DNA of 64,000 nt from Neophaeococcomyces mojaviensis (Eukaryota > Ascomycota > Eurotiomycetes > Chaetothyriales). The notes beneath the pieces were generated by a model, which was not told the origin of the DNA, ran no database searches, and worked only from the letters and a program-made list of their open reading frames with translations. Position numbers and translations under genes: made by a program. The stretch lies in assembly GCA_030247915.1 (NCBI GenBank), contig JAPDRQ010000114.1, forward strand, positions 1-64,000. The letters run 5' to 3'. Of the stretch, positions 1-11,299 are shown piece after piece (position 1 is the stretch's first letter; each line of letters begins with the position of its first letter).

Positions 1-1052
1 ATTGCGAGTAATATTGGTGGAAATCCAGGTGTATTAGCCCTCGTAGTACCACAGATACCAATATTGATCGTTAACAGCGCTCTAGCTAGTGGTACATCAA
101 CGAAGAGGTTGTCCATATAGCAGACGAACCTCTGATGCCTCCATTCAGCCGTAACTCGCTCGCAAAGCACGTATGCTGTTGCCTTTTGAGGTGGAAGCAT
201 AATTAGGAAGGCCTGGTCATTGTTCGTACCTCTCTTCCTCTTTCGAACGCTCCTAGTTGGTATGTCAATCTCGATACCCTCAGGGACCCCCTCGAGGCCA
301 TTTTGACTGGACGACACTGTAAAATCGTGTAGAAGACCTCCGTAGCTACAGAGAGCAAATACGCAGAAGCCTTCGCCAGCGGGCTTATGCCTCATACGAT
401 ATTTGTCCCTCTGGCGACCGTGGAACTCGATAGTGGACTCGTCAACGGTCAAATGGCTTCCTGGAATTAGGATCGCCTTAAATCGACTGCGTACGAGGTC
501 TAGAGCAGTTTGAACCTTCCTAAACCAGGTAGTACATTCTCTATCCAATGCAGTATCACTATCAACTGCGAGATATCGTTCGATAGCCTTGAAACGCTGA
601 CAACCAATCATCCGTGTACGTAGACCTTTAATCGACCATATATCCTGCATTTGAGTCGTTACAGGCGTACTCTTAATCATCTGTAGTCGACAAGCTAGCC
701 AGCGCCTCATCTCGATATCTGTTATCTCCTTCCATGGTCGTTTGCGATTAATATCGCGTTTTGCACGGATATTAGTATGATATACGAGTTGGTTGAGGAT
801 ACATTGGAAAAAGAGTAAAAACAGTTGTACAGGCGACCACGATACCTGCATTGGATCTCGTAGCTCCCAATCTCGATAGGGCACTTCTAATCGACCTTGC
901 CAATGCGGTACAGGTCGTTGTAACTGCGTACGTACGTCCTGGATTGAGATACTGCCCACAGCAGGTGTCGAGGTCGGGTCAAAATTGGCCTCGGCGAGAT
1001 CGCGTTGTTCACTGAGTATTTGAAGATCGAACTGTCCACCAACACCAGGCAT
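1..1052 (-). CDS. PiggyBac-type transposase (DDE_Tnp_1_7), C-terminus outside the window
   Basis: A continuous minus-strand frame of about 350 codons runs from an ATG at 1052 off the left edge with no stop. It shows the PiggyBac layout: a PHWQGRLEVP stretch before the core, then WSPVQLF and the VYHTNIRAK segment, RRWLACRLQM, the RFKAIERYL block, the first catalytic acidic block LTVDESTIEFHGRQRDKYRM followed by HKPAGEGFCVFALCSYGG, and the second catalytic block CYMDNLFVDVPLARALL. Proteins of this family are cut-and-paste transposases that excise precisely at TTAA sites. The N-terminus is uncertain because upstream exons or starts are possible. I could not locate the terminal inverted repeats or TTAA flanks. 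The frame is free of stops and not TpA-biased, unlike the RIP-mutated elements further right, so it is young, low-copy or domesticated. Confidence 0.85.
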   Translation of the reverse strand, partial: MPGVGGQFDLQILSEQRDLAEANFDPTSTPAVGSISIQDVRTQLQRPVPHWQGRLEVPYRDWELRDPMQVSWSPVQLFLLFFQCILNQLVYHTNIRAKRDINRKRPWKEITDIEMRRWLACRLQMIKSTPVTTQMQDIWSIKGLRTRMIGCQRFKAIERYLAVDSDTALDRECTTWFRKVQTALDLVRSRFKAILIPGSHLTVDESTIEFHGRQRDKYRMRHKPAGEGFCVFALCSYGGLLHDFTVSSSQNGLEGVPEGIEIDIPTRSVRKRKRGTNNDQAFLIMLPPQKATAYVLCERVTAEWRHQRFVCYMDNLFVDVPLARALLTINIGICGTTRANTPGFPPILLA

Positions 1053-1434
1053 TTTGAATACAAGTCGTTGGTATGTACGTGTACGGGACAACAAGGCGAT
1101 TCGAATGATACCATTGATACGACCATTGGGCTACGTGGTGGCTATCAAATGATGGTGGAAGAACAGGGGGTCGAACTGCTAGCGTGGGATATTTGAGTTT
1201 GGCTAATTGTCCAAAGTTGTACGCGCAGAGGATTGCCTTACACGTTAGACTTCATAGAGGTCGTCAATTAAACTAATCCGTTTGGGGTGAAGCCTAATGG
1301 CAACGTTTCGGAGTTAGACCCTACTCTTCTATCTTTAAACGCGATCATATGATGGGCATCTTGACGATCTAAATCATGACAATGACTTTTCACTCGTCAT
1401 CAGCAGCAGACGCAGTTCTTATGGCGAAAACTCA
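1053..1434. other. Intergenic stretch, no gene seen
   Basis: This interval lies between the divergent PiggyBac transposase and the HET pseudogene. It has ordinary base composition and only short frames that are shadows of the transposase region. A short frame beginning at the ATG at 1376 ends at 1453 and could be part of the HET gene's first exon in another phase, but I cannot prove it. Confidence 0.5.
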
Positions 1435-3660
1435 TTGCTATCAACAGCGCTGAGTACTAATGCTGCTGGTACATCTTCAATTATTAGGGATGCAGACAGC
1501 TCCCTCTGTGATTGTTGTCAGATCGTCTTCAAAGTATTAGCAGAGGTTCTCCGCCGACACGACTTCGTATCACCTAAGCAACTCGAATCATGGCATGAGA
1601 AGGGGGTTCTCAAGGTCTTTTTTGGAACCATCGACGATTTCAGTAGTTTTTGTGCCTTCTGCCAATGGACCAAGAATCTTGTGGACAACCACATGAAGGA
1701 TTCTCTCAAACCGCTACCTGAGGATACGAGGATCGCATTCACTGTGAATCGGTACTTGGATGTCCTGCTTCCTGCGACAACCGGCCAACTTGCAAACACT
1801 AGTCTTGTGAAATCACTGGGAATTTGCGTGTACAATAGTCATCGCGACATATGGTATATCGGCACAACGCACGGCGAAGATCCATATCGTACTCGAGGAG
1901 CTGTTTTCTATTCCAATATTTCAGGCACGCGCACCTACTACAGCCACGACAACATCGCTCAGCTGTCGGATGGGTACTTCGATCACGGCTCTTTACACGT
2001 TCTGCGTGATATTTTTGCGCATGATCGGGATTTTGGCAGTGCACGTAAACGGCCGGAGCAGGTTGACGTAAATCTTCTCAATTGGTGGTTGTCTATGTGC
2101 GAGCACAATCATTCCTCATGCTCTGCATGGCAGATAAAGGCCAAGGTAAAGGAGATACGTCTGCTAGATGTCTATACGTGGCGACTTGTCGAGGTCGACA
2201 CAAGCTCATGTCCACGCTACTGTGCACTGAGCTACGTTTGGGGCACAATCACTTCAACTTGCCTCACTAAAGCAAGTATACATACGAGGCTAAAAACAGG
2301 ATACGATGCATCCGAATCTTTGCATCCAGCGGTGCATGATGCAGTACAAGTTGTTAAGGGTCTGAAGGAACGATTCTTATGGGTTGATGCCTTGTGCATC
2401 ATTCAAGATAGCGCAAAAGACAAACAGCGACAGATCGAGCAAATGGGTTCCATCTACAGTGGCGCTGTACTCACAATATATGCAGCAAGTGATCTATCCA
2501 ACAATGACCTGGGCCTAGCAGGCATGCAAGCTCGGACTTCTAGAACAAGATGTGAGGTCATTCGAAGAGGCAATACATGTCTTGTGGAATAGCCGCCTCC
2601 CCATCTTCCATCGATGAGACATTGGTCTCTTTACAGCAGATGGGCAACTAGAGCATGGACAATGCAGGAGTATGTACTTAGCCCTCGTCGATTGATATTT
2701 GCGGAAGACCAGGTACATTGGGTCTGCCAGCAATGCGAATGGCGTGAATCCCATCATCTGGAATCCAGATCACTTCGATTTGCAGTTCCCAGCGACGCAT
2801 GGACAACATCGTTTCGCAAGACCACGATGTTGGACCTAGGCCCTCCTGACATCCTCAAATATCGGCAATCATGGGAAGCAGTGGTTCAGGATTATAGCGC
2901 ACGAAAGCTCACCTTATTCGAAGATCGGCTCCACGCCCTACAAGGCATTATGACCATTGCGCAGCCGGTCGATACACCCGAGCACTATTACTGGGGCATG
3001 AGCGTCCGAGACTTTGAAGTTGAGCTTGCTTGGCATAAGAACAGGGTGAGGCATGGACCGAATGAGATAGGTGACAGCGAATGCTACACACCTCGTACGG
3101 ACTGCTTTCCCACGTGGTCGTGGCTATCGTTCCCTCCACGATCTTCTTTTTCCGGCCTCCATAAGCTTTCACCATCGCCACTTATCAAGTGTTTTCGACT
3201 AGTCAGGACACCTGGCGGGTTACTAGCATGTCGTGAACTTTCAGACTTGGTACCAGACCGACGATATGTCTGGAGTCCTGCAAACGTGACTGTAAGTGTC
3301 ACAGACGTTGAGCAGCAATACTCCGTTTCGTCCCTGCATCTTGACAGAGCGATCGCATTTTGGGGTGAAGTAGCTCACATAGAGATAAGCTGGTTGTCGC
3401 CACATCTGGCATTGCTAGCAGTTGACAAAGACGATCCTCTGCCCAAAGGTCCTTGGCTCACTGAGATATCTTCGATGCTCGATCCGTGCCGGAAGCTGTA
3501 TGAGTTTGTTGCCATAAACACAGATTATAAGGACGAAAATTACGGTTGTATTCTGCTGGAGTGGAAAGACGACGTTGCGCATCGAGTGGGATTCGCAAAT
3601 ATTCAAAAGAGACACTGGCAGGTTTTGCCGAAGCTACGAAGACTGATTGTAATGTGTTGA
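1435..3660 (+). pseudogene. HET-domain (heterokaryon incompatibility) gene interrupted by one in-frame stop
   Basis: Two frames of 385 and about 350 codons lie in the same phase and are separated only by a TAG at 2590-2592. Together they give a roughly 740-residue HET protein, a usual size. The HET core is clear: CALSYVWG, FLWVDALCIIQD and the IYSGAVLTIYAASD block before the stop, then SRWATRAWTMQEYVLSPRRL after it. HET proteins trigger growth arrest or cell death after non-self recognition between fungal strains. The start is unresolved because no ATG opens this phase; the first residues may lie in an upstream exon. The stop could derive from CAG by a CpA to TpA change, which fits RIP. Either the gene is dead or only a truncated N-terminal HET domain is made. 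Confidence 0.85.
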
Positions 3661-5469
3661 GCACATCTGCAATCTCACTCATGATCGATGCACAAACACA
3701 ATCGGTTGTGGTGCAACGCTATCGCTAGCTTCAAGCTTCATACGACTTGCTATTCTTCTATGATGGACACCGCCTTCAAACCAATATCACCAATCAGAGT
3801 TTTGAATCAGAATTTAGTGCTGCACGCTTCAACAGCTACCATGTTGTACCATGCTAGGGAAGCAGCAAGGGAATGTGGGGAGAGGATATCTTGTTTTGAC
3901 ACTAATCTAATTGGCATACCTTAACCGTCAGATAAGTACATCCCTCGGCGGTGTTGTCAGACAGAAGCCTTCCCGGCCCGCATCTGTGTTAGAACAGATT
4001 CGATCGTAATTGGCATCTTGTGTGCTTGCGATGCCGGTAACTCCAACCAAAATTTTTCCCCGAAGTCTTATTGGTCGAAATCATATCGCGTATGTTATCC
4101 AAATCCCACACTCTCACCTACAATCATGAGCATATTTCTTAGGATACACCTTGTTGCTTAGGCTAGATGTGTGACTTGATAGAGTTAGGATCATATGAGC
4201 TTTGGACCCTTTCCAAGAGCGAAACCAACCCCGCAGCTCTAAGACACCATTCAAACTCAAATCGCTTCGCACCACGTGGAGGTTCCAGACAACCCAAATT
4301 AACTTTAGCACCGTGCTAAATCCACACTCTTGTAAAGCTTCACCAAGCTTCACCAAGCTTGATACAAGCGTTGATACTTGAAATAGCTATTGTATTGAAT
4401 ATATGGATTGTAGCCACGCTACGATGCAGTAACGCGTGTCTACATCAGCCAAGGATGGTTCTGGAATAGGTGTAAAGAGTTTTTCCAGTATCTCTCTTCG
4501 AGTTGCCGCGTGGCGGACACTGTGATCAGCTCTGTAGGCGTATCTTAATGCGGCTGGGGATATGTTTCAGCCTTTCTTGATCCCATGCTGGTGGATATCC
4601 CCGGGATAGAGCTTCGGGTTGTGGTTGGCTTGGATTAACCCGTAGTATGTACTATCCATGTACACATTGGAGCTTGCTTTTTTTCTGGCCGCAGCACTGC
4701 TAGCGTTGAGGCTTCTGTGGTGCCTCAACTCCCATCAAAAAGGTAGCGAGCATCTGTGCTCGAGCGGATATAGTTCTTCGATCGTGCATGCACATTAAGA
4801 AGGCTAGAAAGGTCACACTTCGATGACTCAAAAAAGGATAGGTAAGAAGATTCACAAGGCACAGCATATGCATTTGTATCGCGGCACGATGTGGTGGTTC
4901 AGGCGCAGCAAACCGGTGGTAGATGGTTGACCTTCAGGTGCTTGCTTGAGCTAAAAGGCTGATGTGGAGGCTGGGAGCGGGGTTTACTGAACATCCGTCA
5001 GCCACATGCAGCCACAGCCGAGGCTTTCTAAAGATGGCAAGCAATTACATCTATTACAACTGATACGTGTACGAGTGTCGCTAAGCTGAGTTGAGTAACT
5101 GTGCATGGCTCTGGAATCAGTCGCTAAATTTCATCAGGTGATTTGAGGATCTTGAACTACCAAAAAAATGGTCATCACATATTGTACGAAATGTGGGCTG
5201 TAAATGATTGGCATCGCAAAATTACATCCTAATCCCACTCAAACACGGTTGGCTAGGATGCACCATGCACACTCGCCCTATTGAAGTCAATGTCTAGTAC
5301 TAGCAGCGCAGGAGTATCTTGGCTTCAGTTTGCCAATAGTGTTGCAAGGGGGATCAAACCTAGGAAGAATTTTCCAGGCAACTGTATAAAGTATGTTGAA
5401 GGCACTACCTCTGACTGGAAGGTCCTCCGTCTTCGGCATCTCAGTGATTCTGTTTCCCAGCAGGTGAAC
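3661..5469. other. 1.8-kb gene-poor interval
   Basis: No frame here looks coding. It holds a small tandem repeat at 4335-4360 and a short inverted repeat (GTTGAGGC at 4705-4712, GCCTCAAC at 4722-4729, 9-nt loop). The last few hundred bases should contain the promoter of the GPI-protein gene. No transposon hallmark was seen. Confidence 0.6.
4335..4360. repeat. Short tandem repeat, 10-bp unit
   Basis: The unit AAGCTTCACC is repeated twice and followed by a third AAGCTT. It is too short to suggest a function and probably reflects slippage. Confidence 0.8.
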
Positions 5470-7757
5470 ATGCGAATTTTGGCGTTTCACCTCCTTCTGT
5501 TGTCATGCCAGGCTGCTGCGCTTGCAACTGCTAACCAGCCCTTTGGATAACGAACATCATCACCAGCTGACATCTATCGGTACGATGACCCTGGGACATT
5601 CGTTGAAACTTTGGGTTCTAGTGGTGCCGCGATCTTCAAGCGGCAGACACAACAATGTCTCAATGTCGGATATGGTAAGTTCAGTTTCATACCTTCAGTC
5701 TAATGGTAACTGATTATACAGTGCCCTGTCCAAACTTAGCCGGCAAGTGCTGTCCAGCTGGGTATGATTGCTTCACTGCTCTTTGTTGCAAGGCTGGGTA
5801 CACACCTTGTGGTACGTCGAATTGTTATAACTCAAAGACCGAGAAATGCTGCGCCGAAGGGTATAGGTGCCCGTTGGGTTACGATTGTGTGGGGAATGGT
5901 TTTTGCTGCCCGACTGGAGAGCTGCGTTGCGGTCAGTCTAACTACTGTTACACACCGGAGACCTCACAGTGCTGCGAAGGAAATGGCAAAGTCTGGACAT
6001 GCGGCAAAGCAGAGACTTGTTGTACGCTCGGCGGCGCTACTACTTGTACCAATCCTGAGAACGAGCAGTGCTGCCCAGGTGGGACATGCGATAAGTCAAA
6101 AACGTGCTGCGGCAAACAGTGCTGTGGATCATTGACCATTTGTGGCGCAGATGGATACTGTTCTGCTCGAGCCACGACTACGACAACTCGATCAAGTACA
6201 TCATCAAGCCAAACGTCCTCAACCACTAGTTCGCAGTCCACGACTTCGAAGCTCCCACCAACAACTACATCAGCACCCCGACCCATCACTACGAAATCGA
6301 CACCTCGACCTACCACTACTACATCGACATCTCGAGCCACCACTACTACATCAGCACCTCGGCCTACCACTACTACATCAGCACCTCAACCCACTACTAC
6401 TCCGCGCTTTACAACTCCAAAGCTCCCCACAACAACATCATCCTTATCAAGCACTACCTCTGATGCCAGGAACTGTGCTTTACAGCGGCGTTCAGCCGAC
6501 GATCCTTTTCCATATGGCGTATTAGACAAGAGGCAAAGAACGAGCTTCCCAGATGCTTGTGATACAACATGCGATCCGAATGGCAACATCGTGCCTGTGT
6601 TATACATCCCGTACACGAACGAGACCGATCAATTGGTCCAGAGCATGTGTCAAGGTATGAGCTAAATTCAGTTCTATGGTTGTGACTGCTGCTAATGCCG
6701 TCTTTGCATAGGAATTCTGCAGCGGCAAAATCTTCCTAATCCAAAGGGTCCCTTCCCTGATAGTATAGACTTCTCCAGTGGCACGGATTACCTGACGTAT
6801 GCTGGAGGTGGGCGGGGCACACGAGATCGTGAATGCGGTTGCCGGGATTATTGCAGAGGTATGTTTACCTGGGAACATGTGGAAGCAGACCGGTTAATGT
6901 TTTTTTGAAGTTATGAACAAAGATAACACACAATGTCCACAAGGTAGATGGTGCTTTTCATGTGATGAGTATCCACCAGGTAAGCCTCCACGGCATGATG
7001 CACCACAAACAAGATATGGAGCTAATCCATTGAACCTCTAGCGACTTTTGTGGAAGGAGGAGACCTTTGCACAGCGACTTGTATACCCTTTAGCCAGAAC
7101 AGAAAGCAGGGAACTTTCATAAGCAGAGTCGTCAATCAATGTGGTTTGTTGCAGAGTCCATCTCAAGAACAGGTCGTCAAGATCCAGATAGAGAATTGTC
7201 CGAACGCGATCAAAGTCAGGCGGGACGCCTTGGCAAGCTCTAAAGACATCACAAACTTGGGCACTGGTGGGGACTTTGCAATGAATGGAAGCAACAACGA
7301 ACTGCTTAAATTGTCAGACGACGACGACGACCCGATACATTATGTAGAGCTCGTTATTGGAGATGTTCAAACAGGCACCTACGACTTTCATCTCAACTTC
7401 AATGGCCATGTCGACTATGCTGCAATTCTAGGTGGTGATGGTTATGTTCACAGCAGGTGAGTAATTGCCGCGCTATCAGCCAACTGCGCAGCCTTTCTAA
7501 TCTGTCCCAGCGATCGGAATCTTGGAGGACCACAGGTCCTTTCCTTCTCCGTTGACGAGGGCTTAAACGACACGGTCTTTCTGTCTGCTTTTACTGAAAC
7601 CCCTGTCAACGTGTCATATACTGCCAGTGTGAATAGTTCATCGACATCAGCAAGTGCTTCTTCAACTTCGACGTCGAATGGGGAAAAGATTTGTTCACAC
7701 TTCCTTATCGTTGTTGGAGCAAGTCTGGTGCTTAACACCTTTTTGGGTTTCCTGTAG
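5470..7757 (+). pseudogene. Secreted GPI-anchored Cys-rich protein gene with one early stop
   Basis: Six exons (introns 5675-5721, 6655-6711, 6859-6910, 6980-7041, 7457-7510) join in phase to 671 codons. The product starts with a signal peptide (MRILAFHLLLLSCQAAALA). It continues with five or more CC-containing cysteine modules such as KCCPAGYDCF, GFCCPTGE and QCCEGNG, then a Ser/Thr/Pro linker with a 9-residue repeat, a globular Cys-containing domain with a DDDDD stretch, and a Ser-rich tail plus hydrophobic C-terminus typical of GPI addition. It is probably a cell-wall or membrane surface protein; the function is unknown. Codon 27 is TAA (5548-5550), in phase with the following coding sequence and with no good splice pair around it. 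A CAA-to-TAA change in CpA context explains it, so the present allele is most likely null. Confidence 0.75.
6273..6407 (+). repeat. 27-bp coding minisatellite
   Basis: Five imperfect 27-bp units encode variants of APRPTTTTS inside the Ser/Thr/Pro linker of the GPI-type protein. Such arrays expand and contract and set the length of the O-glycosylated stalk. Confidence 0.85.
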
Positions 7758-8746
7758 GCCATGCGCCAAATAGAGATACACCACGGCCTATAGATTAGCT
7801 GACTTGAGCTGTTTTCTACCTCGGCGAACTTCCCACATATCCAGTGCTGACCTATTGAGTTTGGAAACTACCCAGAGGAAATTGCTCGTTAGCATACTAT
7901 TGATCGTCAATTTTTACGCTAGTCGACGGATTAAGTCCTCATAAAAATCTGGTGGGACAACGCCGACTTTGGTAAGAAAGTTATGTAGTCAGATAAGTGG
8001 GAATGTTGACTAGACAGAGTGACTTGTTCAATGGATTCCAGTCGAGGGCTAGCGGGATGGATATTTTTCCCTGTCCGAGATGGAAACTTCCATGCAAGGG
8101 TGAAGAAACCTGCAAGGCAGACTGAGTTAGACCCCATAATAGCCTTCCTCAAATTAGGATAAGAAAAAGATTGTGGTGGAGTTGTGTTCAACTGACGATT
8201 GGAGAGTGGTGTAGCTGTTACTCCATGGTCTCGGCCCGAGATCAAGACGCTTTGCCGATTGGCAACTCACCAAAAATTCTGCGTCTGTATGAACATGGTA
8301 CCTACAAATATTAAATCTCGAAATGGAAATTCATTACTTCGGCCTTTCGAACGTCCGCCGTAGGTTTCGAAAGCTGTCATTCTCCTTTACCTCAAGTTGA
8401 TCCAGCTCTCCATTGAGATCAATTTAGTGTACGAGCTTTTCACTGATAACTTATCAGTCACAAGAAGTTATGTTTGCAATACGCGAAAGGGATTTTAGGC
8501 TCTAGTTTGGCAGTGACAAAATGAAAGCAAATCCTGCAGCGGAAAGATGAGTGGAGGCAGACCTCCCCAATCGGCACGTCCTCAGGAACAGATCTCGGGA
8601 TTGACATGTTAAGCTTTTCTAGTAGAAGTAAAAGCCGTGTCACGAATTGAAAAGGCAAGAGTGGATCAACCACAGGGCTTGCTTTCTCTGTAATCCGAAA
8701 TCCGACGGCTCCACTCCGAGCTAAACGGATGCGAGATCGGGTCGCT
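7758..8746. other. Intergenic interval up to the outer transposon edge
   Basis: No coding frame is convincing on either strand. Base composition is ordinary, in sharp contrast to the AT-rich tract that starts around 8960. Confidence 0.5.
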
Positions 8747-8779
8747 ATCCTCCAAACGCACGCTTTGTGAAAATTAGCG
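8747..8779 (+). repeat. Left terminal inverted repeat of outer element
   Basis: It begins ATCCTCCAAACGCACG and ends in AAAATTAGCG. It is the reverse complement of 18502-18534 with a single C/G mismatch. Confidence 0.85.
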
Positions 8780-10180
8780 CAAAGCCAAATTGACCACGCT
8801 AGCTGTTCGACCCATATTGTTCCACCTGTAATTGCCAGCCACTACGTAGTCCAATTGTCATTTCAATAGTATCATTGTATTCGTCCTGTCTTTCTGCATC
8901 GAATGGTATAGCTCTCGTACGCGATATGGCCGAATTCAATGCGCAGCAGCGATATAAAATTTTTATCGAAAACCAGGGCGTACCTGGCGACGCGCCTCCA
9001 GATCCGACCCCAGATCTTAAAATTAACGATATTATAATAGGACTAATTAAAGAGCACTTATAAGTAGGATTACTATAGTATATACCTCCTATAGAAGTTC
9101 GTTATCGATCGTTTAGACTCGTTAATTTATTACGTAGCTTATTATCGCCTATTAAACTGTTCTTACTCTTTTTTAGTCGGATAGTCCTCCTTTTACTTTA
9201 TTATACTAATATAGCTATTTAAGATTAATAATAGTAAGGTCGTTCGATTAGGTTTATACTAAAGATTAAGATTAGGTACTAAATAGTTATTTATATTAAA
9301 ATAGCTAAATTTAGAGTAAGAAATACTAGTTTTAAAAAAAACTAAACTATAAATAATATTTTAATAAAATAGCTAAGTCTTAATCGTTTTTTAATAATTA
9401 AATATTTTATATATCTTTATAATAGTAGATTAGTACTTAATAAATAATTTCTATAGTATTAAAAGGTCTAAAATAGCTTAAATAGCGTATAATAAACTTT
9501 TTAAGAGCTACTAGTTTTATTAAGTTATATTTATATTAATAAAAGCGTAATTAAGTTTTATAAATATATATAATAATCGTATAACCTCTTATATAAATTA
9601 ATAAAATATAGGTTTATAATTTATTTTTTAATTAACTATAATAGTACTATTTATAATTTTAATATATATTTAAGATAATTTAGTATTAAAGGAATAAAAG
9701 GAGGTATTAGTATTAAATTAACTACTAAATTAATTAAAATATATAAGGCTAGTTATATTAGCTAGATTATAATTAAAGTATACTTTTTACTATTTAAGTT
9801 AATAGTATATAAGCTTTATAAGGCCTTATAAATATAATTTCTAAACTAAAAGTACGTATATTTTATTAATAATACCTTTATAGATATATTATTAACTAAG
9901 GTATTAATTAACTTTAATATTAACCTCTATAGTACTATATATAAAAACTTTAAAGGCTTTTTAGCTATATTATTTATTATTAAGTATAAATACTTACGTT
10001 TATTAGTTAAAAATAGCTTAGCTAATAAAATAGTATATTAAAATATTAATTATATAGTTTAGGATAACTATCTAAAGGGAAATATTATATTCTTTATTAG
10101 TATAGTTTATTATAATATCTTTATAATTAATACTACTAAATTATATAAGTTAATAAATATAACTAAGACTTATTTAAAAG

Positions 10181-10269
10181 TGTTAAGTATTTAGATGGAA
10201 ACACCACATTTCGTGGGTGTAATTGCACTTTTGCGGAGTGACACTGTCCCGCTGTAGCTTTTCCTCACA
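10181..10269 (+). repeat. 5' terminal repeat of TRIM-like element
   Basis: 89 bp, TG...CA ends; 88 of 89 bases match 10477-10565. Confidence 0.9.
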
Positions 10270-10285
10270 TGGTAGCAACAGAGGT

Positions 10286-10361
10286 TGGCGCAACGGTAGT
10301 GCGACGCACTGCCACACCGCCAGATCAAGCACGTGATAAAACAGTGGGGTGTTCGAATCAT
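10286..10361 (+). other. tRNA(Trp)-like relic inside the TRIM-like element
   Basis: The order TGGCGCAACGGTAGTGCG (D-arm with A-box; a 4-bp stem with one G-T pair and a 7-base loop), CCAGATCA (resembling the anticodon-loop side of tRNA-Trp) and GTGTTCGAATCA (T-arm with B-box; 4 of 5 stem pairs) follows the eukaryotic tRNA-Trp plan as I remember it. Extra bases lie in the anticodon region and the acceptor arms do not pair, so it is not a working tRNA. It may still recruit RNA polymerase III. Confidence 0.45.
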
Positions 10362-10476
10362 CAAAAGAATGCACTGCCAGACAAGCACATGTCGAGATAC
10401 CAGTCTAAGCGAGTAGGCCTGGTCAGCCTACCGAAGACAAGATGTACAGCACGGAAAGGTGGCGCTTCCGGGGGCG

Positions 10477-10565
10477 TGTTGAGTATTTAGATGGAAACAC
10501 CACATTTCGTGGGTGTAATTGCACTTTTGCGGAGTGACACTGTCCCGCTGTAGCTTTTCCTCACA
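10477..10565 (+). repeat. 3' terminal repeat of TRIM-like element
   Basis: 89 bp, TG...CA ends; partner of 10181-10269. Confidence 0.9.
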
Positions 10566-10642
10566 AAAAGGCTTTATATAACTTAATATTAACTAATTAA
10601 CTATTTTAGTTAACTATAATACTTATATAGGCTCTATAAATC

Positions 10643-11008
10643 TGTTACGGACTACGACCGCTATACGGCTATAATAGAAGATATAGGAAGGTTAAGCGAG
10701 GAAGCCTAGTATGTGTAAGTCAGGAGGACTTAGCGCGCTAAGCCTAATAAGGAAGTCTCTAGTAAATTAGTAAGATAGTAAGCTGCCTTACTATCTTACC
10801 ATCTAACTAACTAAAGTTACCTGATCGGGAAACATCTTATAAGTATATAGATACGAGTTTCCTATATATATCTATAGCTTCTATAGTTAACCTAAGTTAT
10901 ATCTTAACTCTTATTCGATACAGCTCTAGTATCCCTAATACTTTTATTACTATCGAGTAAAGCCCAGAACCATACTTAATAACTTATTATCTAGTGAGGT
11001 CCCTAATA
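10643..11008 (+). repeat. 5' LTR of gypsy element
   Basis: 366 bp, begins TGTTACGG and ends CCCTAATA. The end is the RIP-mutated form of the CCCTGACA end of the 3' LTR. Most differences from 17482-17847 are C-to-T or G-to-A. Confidence 0.95.
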
Positions 11009-11299
11009 TTTTAACTACCTTCTTAATAGGAGTATAATATCTATAAGCTCGAATAAGCTCGTACTAAATAAATCAGCGTTAACCTAATTAATAGTATCTA
11101 GTTAATCCTAATTATTAGATTTAGGTATCTCTAAAATTACTAATAGACTTAGCTCTCTTAATATATCTACTCCTAATATTAGTAGTAAGCTAAGTAATAC
11201 TTTAATCACTAATCTATTTACTTAGGTAGGTATAATCGGTATTAGAGATACAAAACTTAAGATTAAGGAACCTAAGCCCTTTAAAGGAGATAGAACTAA

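Larger units (their letters stand above)
10181..10565 (+). mobile_element. TRIM-like miniature LTR element with tRNA-like internal region
   Basis: Two 89-bp direct repeats (10181-10269 and 10477-10565) start TGTT and end CACA and differ at one base. They flank a 207-bp core with no coding capacity. A perfect 5-bp target duplication AAAAG lies on each side (10176-10180, 10566-10570). TGGTAGC immediately follows the left repeat, as a primer-binding site for an initiator-Met-type tRNA ending GCTACCA would. A G-rich tract precedes the right repeat. These are the hallmarks of a terminal-repeat retrotransposon in miniature, which must be mobilised in trans. The core also holds TGGCGCAACGG (A-box-like) and GTTCGAATC (B-box-like). 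It is not RIP-mutated although it sits in a RIP-saturated host. Confidence 0.85.

Noticed and set aside
5948..6525. Long frames antisense or out of phase to the GPI-type gene (Val/Asp-rich and His/Leu/Pro-rich)
   Set aside because: They are translations of the minisatellite in other frames, with no family signature; the spliced plus-strand gene explains the region.
8926..9062. A 45-codon gene at the edge of the AT-rich tract
   Set aside because: It ends where RIP-mutated sequence begins and is more likely the first codons of a destroyed transposon gene than a real small protein.
10286..10361. A functional tRNA gene
   Set aside because: The acceptor stem does not pair, one T-stem pair is missing and the anticodon arm has extra bases; I keep it only as a relic.
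10269..10490. 73-codon frame in the TRIM-like element
   Set aside because: It spans the non-coding core and runs into the 3' terminal repeat; no homology is visible.
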